Source of the DNA: Colius striatus
Taxonomy: Eukaryota; Chordata; Aves; Coliiformes; Coliidae
Length of the DNA stretch: 64,000 nt
Assembly: GCF_028858725.1 (NCBI RefSeq)
Contig: NC_084759.1
Location: forward strand, 142,394,671 to 142,458,670
Direction: 5' to 3'
The notes beneath the pieces were generated by a model. It was not told where the DNA came from, ran no database searches, and saw only the letters and a list, made by a program, of their open reading frames with translations. The translations under genes were made by a program, and so were the position numbers. Positions 27,019 through 37,800 of the stretch are shown here, in pieces; the stretch's first letter is position 1, and each line of letters begins with the position of its first letter.

Positions 27019-29125
27019 CGGACCGTCCGCCGCGGGGCCGGCGGGGCGGGAAATATTCCACTCCGCGGAGGACGGCGGGGCTATGGTCGCTGAGCACAGC
27101 CGACGCCTCCCGCAGAGCCGCCCGGCGGCCGTTTCCTCCGGGCCCCACGCGCGGGGGGGAGCCGTTGGCGGCGGCGTTGGCCGAGGAGCAGCGCCTCGTG
27201 GGGCGGAGCTGCCAGGGCAGCCCCAGGGCCCTGCCGACCTCTCCTCGGGCGCTTCTCCTGCCGCGCTGCTCGCCTCGCCCGTCTGCAGGGTCCTTCCCGG
27301 CGGAGAGGCGGCGTTGGGAGCCTTGGCTGGGCGAGCGGCAGGTGGCCCAGGGCACTTCCCCCGAGGTCTGAGCCTCTGGGGGTCCCGCCAGGGCAATGCC
27401 GAAGCCGGTACGCTCAGCCCCGCTGCTATCCAGGAACGTTTGCTTTGGGTAAAGTTCCGTTTCCCCGCAAAACGGCTCTGCCTTGGAAGACTTACAGCCT
27501 GCGGTAACTGAGCACTGCCTTCGTCCAGGCTGACAGAGCAAATGACCTGCTCAGGAACCTTTCTAGTTCGATTTTTTTTGTCATGATTTCAAGGCATAAG
27601 TAGCCCAAACCAACACTGACTTTGTTAGCCGTTATTCCCAGGGGACACTAAAGTGAGAGGTTACAGTAAATTGGACAGATCTGTAAGACTACACTAAGGA
27701 ATGACACATTTATTGATGTATCGCTAGTCAAATTAATATCTTATTGCAATAAATACAGCAGTTCAGACCTCTCACAATTATGATAGCTGACATACATTGA
27801 GGTCCCAATAAGCTGAACTTCCTTTTCAGCTGCAGCGCAGAATCCACTTTAAGTTAATTTCTGAAGAATAATACAGTCCTAGTGAGTGTGTGCTATTAAT
27901 ATACCCCTGACAAGCCTAAAGTATCCCAAAAAAGGCATTGATGAGAAAGCAGGATGAAAATAGAAGCTTGCCTGTTCTTGAAGTAGTCTGTCAATTTCAA
28001 ATGTAAATTATTTCTATTTTAAAATAAACAATGACAATCTGGAGCAAACCAGAAAAACAGAGCTTGAGAGCTTTAGAATTTTCACGGTAACTTCATTAGT
28101 GTGTCAGCTTAATACAGTCTTGCTGCCAGAAGTGTCATCTCTGCCTGTAATCACAATGGGTTTTATGACCTGCAGTTTGACAGATCTCCCACGGCTCTTG
28201 CAGAGTACAGATATTTTAGATTCCAGCCTAGGTTAATTTCTTGTCTAACAATTACATCTGGCACAACTACAGGTTTTCTACAGCTCCAATTGGACTGCTT
28301 TTTCCCTTTACATCCCAAAACATTACTCTTGAGTTAAAAAGCCTATTCACTTTTCCGTGAAGTCACTAAAGTAGCTTATACATAAATTATGTGGTCATAA
28401 ATCAACCTGACAGGCTTTTAGAAAGAAACATCCACATAAATAATTTACAATATTTGAGTAATATTTCTGCCAGGTCTGGCCACCAGAAGAAGCTCTTTTA
28501 CTCCATGTCTTTAGAAATGTGAGAGTTGTTAAAGAGTGGATTGTTCTCTTTTTGGTTTTCTAACTGTGAGGCTTGTTGGTTCACACTTGAAAAAAAGCTT
28601 GCAAGTCAAACAAGTTGTTTCTGTCTTGTGAGAAATTAAGTAGGATTTATGTTCTTAGAAAGCAAATGTATTTCAGCTTTAGAATTGTTTGGAATTATCT
28701 GTTTCATAAGATGTTATTGTTGCGTTTTTAACTAATGAAGGTTTGTGGACCCTTGGTAAGACAAAAGGGACAATGAATGCTGAACTTTAAAACAGAACAA
28801 AATTGTGTAAGAGAGAAGTAATTTACCCCCAACATTGCTAATTAAATGTTTGAAGGTGTAACTGGCAAAATTTGATAAAAATGCAGTCTAAACCACAGCA
28901 GCAACACATCTCTTAAAACTAATTCATTTGGACTCGAAGTAGATTTGTGGTTGCTGGGGATGCAGAGTCCTAAAACCACTTTCCAATAGATACATCGATG
29001 TCTGATGAATTCCTGATAAGTGTATAAAGGCTATTGTGACAGGAAAGTCAGCATAATGAGTAAGGAGATGAGTTTCTTATCCAGTGTTCCAGAGATGCTG
29101 GAATTCACTTTAATATTTAAAAATT

Positions 29126-29398
29126 CACGTTAATATTTACAAATGTCTAAATGGTGGATGTCAGGAGATTGGGGCAAGTTCCATTTAAACACAAGGGAAA
29201 ACTATTTCACAGTAAGGGTGAGGGAGCCCTGGCACAGGCTGCCCAGGGAGGGTGTGGAGTCTCCTTCTCTGGAGGTTTTCAAACATGCCTGGACACATTC
29301 CTGCATGACCTGATCTAGGTGGACCTGCTTTAGCAGGGGGATTGGTCTAGATGAGCTCTAAAGGTCCCTTTGAACCCCTACCATTCTGTGATTCTGTG
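29126..29398 (+). mobile_element. CR1 LINE fragment, internally deleted
   Basis: CR1 tail of the same subfamily as 19033-19397, ending CTACCATTCTGTGATTCTGTG. Compared with that copy, about 70 bases are missing between GATTGGGGCA and AGTTCCATTTAAACAC, which removes part of the ORF2 end. Immediately at its 5' edge, two 20-base near-repeats lie in tandem (29104-29123 and 29124-29143; TTCACTTTAATATTTAAAAA and TTCACGTTAATATTTACAAA). Confidence 0.88.
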
Positions 29399-31412
29399 TC
29401 TAGATAGGCTTGGTTTCAGATGTTAGAACACTCTTAAATAGAAACAACCCTTCCTCAAATGCACTATGTTATTCTGCTAAGCTTGTATACAGATAAGGAA
29501 TAAAGAGCTTTACACTGTGTTCATGAAAATGTTAATAGGTAAAAAGCGTAACCAGAACTAGTGTTTTCTGTTTAGTGGAAGGAGGGTATCATCATTCTAG
29601 ACATAACCAAAAGTAAACATGGTACTTCCTGATAAATATGAGTTAAATTATGCATCTGAAGCCACATATATAGATTCCACTGAACTATGTAGGACTGGTT
29701 AAGGGTATGACAAATCTGACATGTGCCATAATTGAGGAGAAAGGGTTGTAGTGGTGTTTCTGTGCCTTGAAAGCAAATATATTTAAACTAATGTAGCTAG
29801 CTCAGATTTTCTGTTATACTTTTTTATTCTCTTACTACAGAACGTGGCCTGAATCAATACCAATAAGATGCATCAATAAAGTATTGTCAACCTTTAGTCT
29901 ACAATAAACACCTAGTCTCACACCTCTCCCCGCATTTCATTATTTAACCTATAAAACATTGAATATCATCTTCATCTGTTGAAGTTAATAGGATATTACA
30001 TCACTTTTCTCATGTCATCAGGGTTGTTTGCCTAGCGATATTATCAGAAGCCAGAACTGAAGAGTTACAATGGATGTAATTGTTACACAGCAATTTTGTG
30101 ATCTGTTTTCACCCCTTTAAACAGGTACCGTACAGGCCTGTCTCGATTAGGAACATCTGCCCCATTGTACTTAAAAGGTGTGGAACTCAGCACAGTGTTA
30201 GGTAAAGCAGCTTTTGCATAACAGGTTAATCAACTTACAAAACAGCCTGGAGTTCCCAGAGGAGAGACTTTCCACAGAAAGAGAAAACTTTAAAAAGTTT
30301 GGGTAAGAAAAGGTTAAATATGTGGTATTGGCTTTAGTGCTTTCTAAATCACTGGTTGCTGCATGCATAGGTGTTTGCTTTTGGTGGGCTCAGTGGAATT
30401 GCATTTATTGAAACAACATTAAAGATTTTTACACAGCAAATTAAAGCTTCACTGTGAAGGAGACTTACCCTATAGAGGAGAATGAGGTTGCATGGAAAGC
30501 CCTCTGTAAGTTCACAGGCTGTGTTAAAGTCATGGTCTTAGTGTGATGCCCCAATTTCTTGAAGCTGCCATGTTTTAGCAGAGCATTTCCCAAGTTGTAC
30601 TTAAGACAACTCATGATATGAATTGAAGGGATGCAAAAACTGCCTGCTACCTGACCTGTGAAGAGCACTGGGAACAGACACTTGCACAGGATTAAGGCAC
30701 AGTGTGTGCTTCAAAAGCCTAATTTGTCAAGACAAAGGGGAACTGGTATGACAGAGGTGATTTAGAGCTAAAATCTCCTTTTTAGGGTAATGAGTGGTAG
30801 GTAGAAAGGTATGTGAGGATGTGTTAATTTAGAAAACACATTTAGAAAATTCAGAAGTTACATGTATACACTATCATTGATGGTGAAGGTGTTGCTCTCA
30901 TGTCATACAGTGGCAGTTGAAAAGAGGAATCTCTATTCTAGAATTAGATTATCTGTTCTAGAAGCTTGGTTAATTTCCTACATAGGAATTTGTGTACACA
31001 CGGAGATTTTTTTCTTACCAAATGCTCAGTTTACTACCACCATACAAATAAATAGCTACGTCTAGAGTGCTGTTGAAAATTAGTATTTCATTTTTACTTT
31101 CCCCAAACAGCCATTTTCCAATTGTGTACATGCAAATTTGAAGCTTTTGTGTTACTGGCTTTAAAAAAACCAAACAAACAAGATCAAAATACAATAGTAG
31201 TAAAAGCTCTTTAAGAGTCTTTGCCTGTTCTCACCTACTAGGGGATGTTTGGAGCAGAGTGCAATGCCTGTAGCCTTGTCTATTTTCTCGGTGATGAGAA
31301 AAATTTCTGAGATTACTATCTTAACTGAAAAGAATCCTCTGTAAATAATAAATAACAGTCAAAATCGTGGAGGTAATACGTTATGATTTATAGGTGTCTT
31401 TAAGCTTATGGT

Positions 31413-31709
31413 CATAGAATCACAGAATGGTAGGGGCTGGCAGGGACCTCTAGAGATCACGTAGACCAACCCCTTGCCCAAGCAGGTTCACCTCGATCAG
31501 GGTGCACAGGAATGCATCCAGGTAGGCTTGGAAACCTCCAGAGAAGGAGATTCCACACCCTCCCTGGGCTGCCTGTGCCAGGGCTCCCTCAAGCAGTTTT
31601 TCCTTGTGTTTAAGTGGAACTTTTTGTGTTCAAGCTTATGTCCATTACCCCTTGTCCTGTCTTTGGACACTACAGAAGAGAGTTTTGCCCCATCCTTTTG
31701 ACATCCACA
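31413..31709 (-). mobile_element. CR1 LINE fragment, 3' end
   Basis: Minus-strand CR1 tail. On plus it begins CATAGAATCACAGAATGG, passes the conserved GGGACCTCTAGAGATCA and TGCCTGTGCCAGGGCTCC words, and ends near TTGACATCCACAA. Small deletions distinguish it from the 13071 copy. It is antisense to RAD52, in intron 1. Confidence 0.9.
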
Positions 31710-33370
31710 ACAATGAGCTGCTTTTGTTGTCCTGCATAGAGAGTATGTGTATTTGAACTTTTATTTTTAATAATTCAAACTGGTTTGAAAATACAGCTTT
31801 TTTAGCACAGCTTTATGAGTCAGACAGTCTCTCACCTGGTCCTGGAGGCTCTTTTGTACTCTAGTCAAAAGCTTATTATCTACTTCATTATTAATGTTTC
31901 ATATGAGTTAAAACAGAGGGGGGAGGGAGTGGTGAGGAAATTATATTCTACAGAGGGATGGAAGCACCTTGGCTTCCCCCAGTCCTGGCTGTGGCATTAA
32001 GGCAGATTTATAACTCCATTTGCAGAATTAACTTTTCCCTCTTTTGAACTCCTATTGTAATAATATTGAAATTGAAATTCTTTCACTTGGAAATGCTCTG
32101 CAATTGCTTTGAGATGTAGGGCTTTGCTGTGCTGCACTTCACTGATTGAAAAAAAAACCTACCACATTGCTCTAATCAAATGTTTGGGTTAAAAAAAGGC
32201 TCACAGCTGAAGCAAACTGTTCCTACAGGCAAAGATTGTAACTAAACTGCCATCCTCTGTCTCTTTCACACAAGCTGTGGAGTAATACAGGTTTTGAGTA
32301 CAAACCACTGACTTGTTTTTAAACTATTTATTGCAAAGAAGTACATTGCTAGTGTTCTCTGGCAGCAACCGATCTGCTGGATTAGAACCATATGATGTGC
32401 AGCTGTTCTCATCAGAATTCTGTGCTTCCTTGTTCTCATTCAGAATCAATTCCCATATCTTATTTGGACCTTCATTAAAGGTGTGTCTCTTCAGAGAATT
32501 TAGGCTTACAATGGTGCACAACATCTGAAAGCTGAAAGGACTTCACATGAGTTTCCACTAAAGCGATTTTGCATTGAAATGCCACCCATCTACTGTACAT
32601 AAAGATTTGTGGGCAACTGCTAAGAGGGTTCTCTAGGCAAATGCATATGCTTCACGCACTGCATTTCCCTCAAGGGCCCTATAATGATTAAGATCTGAGT
32701 TCAGCTGCTTAGAGTAAAAAAAAAGAAAGAATATTCTTCAAACTGTAATTCCCTCTGCCACTCACTATACATACTGTATTTTTCTAATTGTCTCCAGCTC
32801 AAAGCAATGAACATAGACAGAGGAACTCACTGCTTAAATCACAAGTGTTTCTCCTGGTAATATTAATTTCTATTTGTTCTCTTCCAAACCCAAATGCAAT
32901 TACAACAAATTACAACTAATTGTTGATGGAAACAGATTCAAATGTATAAACCCTGTACAATTATACAACTTCTGTACCAAAAATGAATCATTATAGCCAA
33001 ACAAAATTAAGGAGGAATTTAGCTACACCTGGCATATACCACTGCTCATACTTGCCAAGGAAACCACCAGTATCCTGTTTCTGAAAATTGGTTGCCAGCT
33101 TCTCAGGAAGCTTTGCCTTCCTTATTTACAGACTAGAAAAACAACTTGTTTGTAAAAGAGTGCATTAAGACTGTATAGTACATTACCAAAGCTTAACACT
33201 AGCCAGGTTCCAACTGACTGTCGAATGAGGCAGTCTTCTGAGGGTTTTAGACTTTCTCAAATTGTTTTGCCACCTCCAGCTGTTTTGTAGCTCTGTTGAT
33301 TTGTCTTGTGTTTGTATTGCATACAAACATTTTAGTGATAGATTACCAGTCTAAAGCAGCATGTGTGCAA

Positions 33371-33806
33371 AGGGACACTGAGTTTCTCAAGCATATTCAG
33401 AGAAGGGCAATGAAACTGGTGAAGGATCTTGAGCAAAAATCATACGAAGAGCAGCTGAGGGAAATGGGGTTGTTTAATCTGGAAAGAGGGGGCTAAGGGG
33501 AGACCTTACCACTCTATGACTACCTTAAAGGAGATTAGGGCAAGGTAACAAGTGATAGGACAAGAGGAAACAGCCTCAGGTTGTGCCAGTGGAGGTTTAG
33601 ATTGGAGATTCTGAAAAATTTCTTCACTGAAGGGTTGTCAAGCACCGGCACAGGCTGCTCAGGGGTCGAGTCACCATCCCTGGAGATATTTAAAAGATGT
33701 GCAGATGTGGTGCTTAGGAATATGGTTTAATGGTGGATGTGGCAATGCTGCCTCAATGGTTGGACTCTGTTCTTAGAGGTGTTTTCCAGCCTAAAAGATT
33801 CTGTGA
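33371..33806 (+). mobile_element. Older CR1 LINE fragment (second subfamily)
   Basis: This diverged CR1 fragment resembles the copy at 49909 rather than the 13071 group. It has GAGAAGGGCAATGAAACTGG, GGGGAGACCTTACCACTCTA, GCACAGGCTGCTCAGG and ACCATCCCTGGAGATAT words and the tail TTTTCCAGCCTAAAAGATTCTGTGA. Its ORF2 remnant is broken by several stops. The 5' limit is approximate. Confidence 0.85.
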
Positions 33807-34353
33807 AACATAAAGATGCTCTCCATGGGCTGACACATAAGTGCTGCTTCAGCTCCTTCGGCTACCTGTCATGTAAGCTCTCACCAGACTGGAGTAGGGT
33901 GGAGTGGCAAGGCAGTACTGGTGGCTTGGAAAAGGGTGCCATCTACTGCCACTCTGCAGAGTTTATATGATAACATCATGAGTTTAACAGTATGGTCACA
34001 GTCAAAACAATAATCTAAAATAAAGGCTGACAAGTCAGGGGACAGATGAGTAAAATTTTAGAAAGTTACCTCTGCTTTTTATTAGTCTAGGTACTAATGG
34101 ATATTGAAAGTCATCTAGGAAGACAGTGCTGAACAATCTGAAAGTGGGAATTACTTTGGTTTTCCTTACTTAGATTGGTACAATGCATTCATATCAGAAT
34201 GGAAAAAGATACTATTCATTACCACGGTAATTTTTAACATAAGAACTTGAAACATCATTCATTTTGTGTCTCTTTTGATCTTATGCAGGATCCAGATGCT
34301 GTGGAATTACTTTATTTTTTCTTTATTGTTCTTAAAATAATTGTTTCACTGTT

Positions 34354-34468
34354 ACAGAATCACAGAATGGTAGGGGTTGGAAGAGACCTCTAGACATCAT
34401 CTAATCCAACCCCTCTGCTATAGCAGGTCCATCTAGATCAGGTCGCACAGGAACATGTCCAGGCAGGT
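34354..34468 (-). mobile_element. CR1 LINE fragment, extreme 3' end
   Basis: About 115 bases of CR1 3' end, read on plus as ACAGAATCACAGAATGG, then GGTTGGAAGAGACCTCTAG, then CATCTAGATCAGGTCGCACA. It lies in RAD52 intron 1, about 340 bases before the start-codon exon and antisense to the gene. Confidence 0.9.
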
Positions 34469-34808
34469 AAATTGTTGTCATATAACTTAATTTAGGCTCT
34501 CTTTAGGATGGAAGAGCAGAACAGTGTCTCTGCTTCTAGCATAAAACTAGCCATTTCTGCCTACATAGTATAACATATTTAGGAAGACAAGTTTTGACTG
34601 CCCTGAAACAACGTCAGAAAACACATTTGCAACTGGGGCTGCAGCAGTTCCATGGACTAAGTAGAGTAATACTATTGTCACGTCCATTATATCTATTACA
34701 GACCATTGTTGTACTCACTGGACAGTGGACTTAACAGCTTTTTGGCACACCTTCATATGGACTGTTAGTTCTGTTATCTTTAGCATTTATGTTTGCTCTT
34801 ATCTTTAG

Positions 34809-34891
34809 GGATGCCTGAAAGCCAAGGGAAAGATAGTGGAAGCTCCAGCAGCAGCTCCAGCACAAGCAACTCGGTTGCTCACTTCGGACAG
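34809..34891 (+). CDS. RAD52: RAD52 coding exon 1
   Basis: The acceptor ends at 34808 and two untranslated bases (GG) precede the ATG at 34811. The exon encodes 27 residues, [10 protein letters not shown], a serine run, then VAHFGQ. It ends in phase 0 before GTCAGT. The serine-rich tail is poorly conserved and may be expanded through AGC/TCC codons. The match to other RAD52 proteins starts at FGQ. Confidence 0.93.
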
Positions 34892-37800
34892 GTCAGTTCC
34901 TTTTGCCTGGGAGGGAAAGAGGAGCTTCTGGAAATCTGCTCTGTGTGTTTTCTTGTTTTAAAATTGGAGACAGTAAGGCTGGAGTCGTATCCATTACCCT
35001 AGCTATACTATACCTAATTGTACATTACATTTCCCTCCATGGCAGCCTTGTCAGGCCTCAAGTTAGAATAAATTGCTCTGAATTCCTCACAAAAGGGTTG
35101 TAATTTTGTTTCTTAAAAATATGATTCGTTTCATTCTCTCTCTTGTTCCCAGATGGCCTGGGTCATGCTTATAGGCATTCTCAGTATTGCTTCAGAAAAG
35201 GCAACTACTTTCAGCTATTAAAGAAAATAATGATTTTTTTTAAATTAAGAGAAAATAAAAATTTATCTGCACTGAACAGACATTTCGGTGGTGAATTCTC
35301 CATCACAGCATTTATACATAGTTCCTGAATATGGCATAGGCAAGTGTACTATCATTTTTTCCTTATGCCTTTTGATTACAGGCTTGCACTCTAGTGCCAG
35401 AAAAAGACAAAGTTATTCCTGTAAGTTTAAATAGAAACAAATACAAATGAGAGGTTTGTCAGGCACTGGAACTTACATGGTACACTATTGACTTCCGTGT
35501 TCTGCTGAATGACAGAGCGGCCCATACGGAACACGTGTGATTTAGGTGGTAAAATCTCTGTTCTATCTCACATCAGAGCGTGGCAATCAAGTTTGAATCC
35601 TTAAACGTGCATTTAGGCTTCTCTAATCTGCAGAGACTGTAAATTTCTACTTAGACAAGTTACAGTGCTTTAGGCTTCCAGTGATGCTGGTGTTATCTAA
35701 TGATACCAACAATGTCTGAGTTAGCAAAAGGATCTTCCCTGCATGAGGGAAATTTGCTGAACACTCCTCCAGACATTTTTATTTGCACTGCTTGTCTAAC
35801 CTGCTATCCTCCCTGCCCAGATGGCATATGGTGGTAGAATAAGGTTAAAGTTTGTGTTTTGTTGGAGTTTTTAAATACACTGTTCTTGTTGGTCACAGAG
35901 AAATACTACCTTGTATTTTTCAGAGGTAAACTATAAGCTTATATGTGCATTCCTGGCCACCTTGACCAGGATTATGACTGCATTAAGACTTCAAAAGGAT
36001 AGTCCTGGTTCATCTCAATTTTTCTGATGTACTGATGGTTATGAGAAATGAAAAATAATTGCTACAGATCAATAATTAATGCTTCTATACACATACCTCG
36101 GGAATAAGAGAAAAAACCAACATAACACACAGATGTAACACAGGCTTTCCTTGTCTATCACATCCTGCTTCTAAAAATGAATCCTATGCTTCTTGGAAGG
36201 ACTGTACATAGAAAAATGGGATAAAGAAGTAATGTTAGGAGAAGAAAGGGGATCTAAAATAAGAGTGAGAAGATTTATTTTACCTTGTTTTTTGTCAAGT
36301 ATCAATACACAGCAAGTGAATATCAAGCTATCCAGCATGCTCTCCGTCAGAGACTGGGTCCAGAATATATCAGCAGTCGGCAAGCCGGAGGAGGACAAAA
36401 GGTATGAACAGACACACACAGATGTTTCAACTCTTAGGTTTTTCTGGGAAAAGCAGGGTTAGAAAAGGTGACAACAATCCTTATTTTCTTTCAATGAATT
36501 TCCCACTAGCAGTTTAATATGCAGATATGAAAGTAAAGTTGGCATAGCATAAATTCTGGCTTTTACTGAGCCACAAGTTCCTTTTATACTTGAAAAAACC
36601 CCACAGCTTTTCACTCCTTCATCCTTCACAAGGGAATATTTATCTACTTGTGAAACATTGAGATAGTTTCCTTGTTTTTTCCCAGAACTGGAATATATTG
36701 AACTATATGACATTGGCTGCATTTTACCCTCTCTAGTACCTGCTAGCTCTGCCTTCTATTAATTAAGTTCTATTTGTTGTCATATTAATCCCCATTACAG
36801 TTGCTGGAAGGGGGTGAACCTAAAGCTGCACCATCATCCTTTTTATTCACATTACTTGATCTTTGCACTTAGCTGTGTTTCTTCAGTGTAAGATGCTGTG
36901 TGTGTAAACCCTCTTTTAAAATGAAGCACGTATAGGTGTGTGCACATATGTGTGTATTCATCCATGTGTGGTTTTGTGTATATGCTCTTCTTTTCAGGTC
37001 TGTTACATTGAGGGTCACAAGGTAATCAGTCTGGCCAATGAGATGTTTGGCTTCAATGGCTGGGCTCATTCAGTCACTCAGCAGAATGTTGGTAAGTATC
37101 TCTTGAGTGTAAAGGTTTTCCTCTTGTTTCACTGTGAGGCACTGAAGAAAAAAACCTCATATAAGGATGGAATCTGATCACTTCAAAGAACCTGTGGAGA
37201 GGCTCATGGAATTTCCAGGTGTCTTAGCAGTTGGCAAGAATTAAAGTAAATAACAATGGAACTTCTGTTTCCTTTTTAGATCTTGCATTGCAATATGTCA
37301 TACTTGTTACAGTGTTCATGATTATTCTTGAGCTCATCAAGTTTTCTGATCTCTTTGGGAAGACTCAGTCAATAGTAATTACAATTAAACTATTTAACAC
37401 GCAGCACCCCTGAGCCAACTTTCATACTCACCTGAAATTTTATATTCTAACAAGTTCATATTCTCAGTTAATATTCCCCTAATCTTTAGGGACCCGTCCT
37501 TTAACGCCAGTTCCTCTATTCAATACGTGCTTTGGAGGTTTTTACAGTAGAAAGCTTTGGAAAAGTTCTTCTAGAAAACAATATTAGGTGATCTTAAAGA
37601 TGAAGCTTCTTCCATCTCAATAGCTGAAATAGTTCCCAGCAGAGGAGTAGTGTCCTTTTTTGCAGATCTGCTATGTTGAAATAGCTCAGCAAAGCTGCTT
37701 AAATGTACCTCCTTCCTTCCCCCCCGCCTTCAGAAATCTTAACTCAGGCTGGTGGATTCCAGACACTGAAACAAGTTACTTCATTGCTTTCCATTTATTC

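Larger units (their letters stand above)
26020..27420. promoter_or_regulatory. CpG island: bidirectional ERC1/RAD52 promoter
   Basis: About 1.4 kb of very GC-rich sequence dense in CpG interrupts an otherwise AT-rich region, with sharp edges near 26.0 and 27.4 kb. It lies between the 5' ends of two divergent genes, ERC1 to the left and RAD52 to the right. The mammalian orthologues are likewise head to head. Many GC boxes (for example GGGCGG and GGGCGTGGCC near 26849) and a TGCGTCACC site near 26879 are present, and I see no convincing TATA box. Long GC-rich open frames here on both strands (up to 331 codons) reflect the scarcity of stop codons and are not called as genes. Exact start sites cannot be read from sequence alone. 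Confidence 0.85.
27013..34808 (+). other. RAD52: RAD52 intron 1 (5' UTR intron)
   Basis: This interval joins the CpG island to the start-codon exon. The right end is firm: the pyrimidine-rich TGCTCTTATCTTTAG acceptor ends at 34808. The left end depends on the provisional exon 1. It contains four CR1 fragments and otherwise no recognised gene, RNA or repeat. Confidence 0.65.

Noticed and set aside
26546..27541. 331-codon minus-strand open frame and several long overlapping frames on both strands in the CpG island
   Set aside because: All are Arg/Pro/Gly/Ala-rich products of stop-poor GC-rich DNA, open in several frames at once, with no domain. They are explained by base composition.
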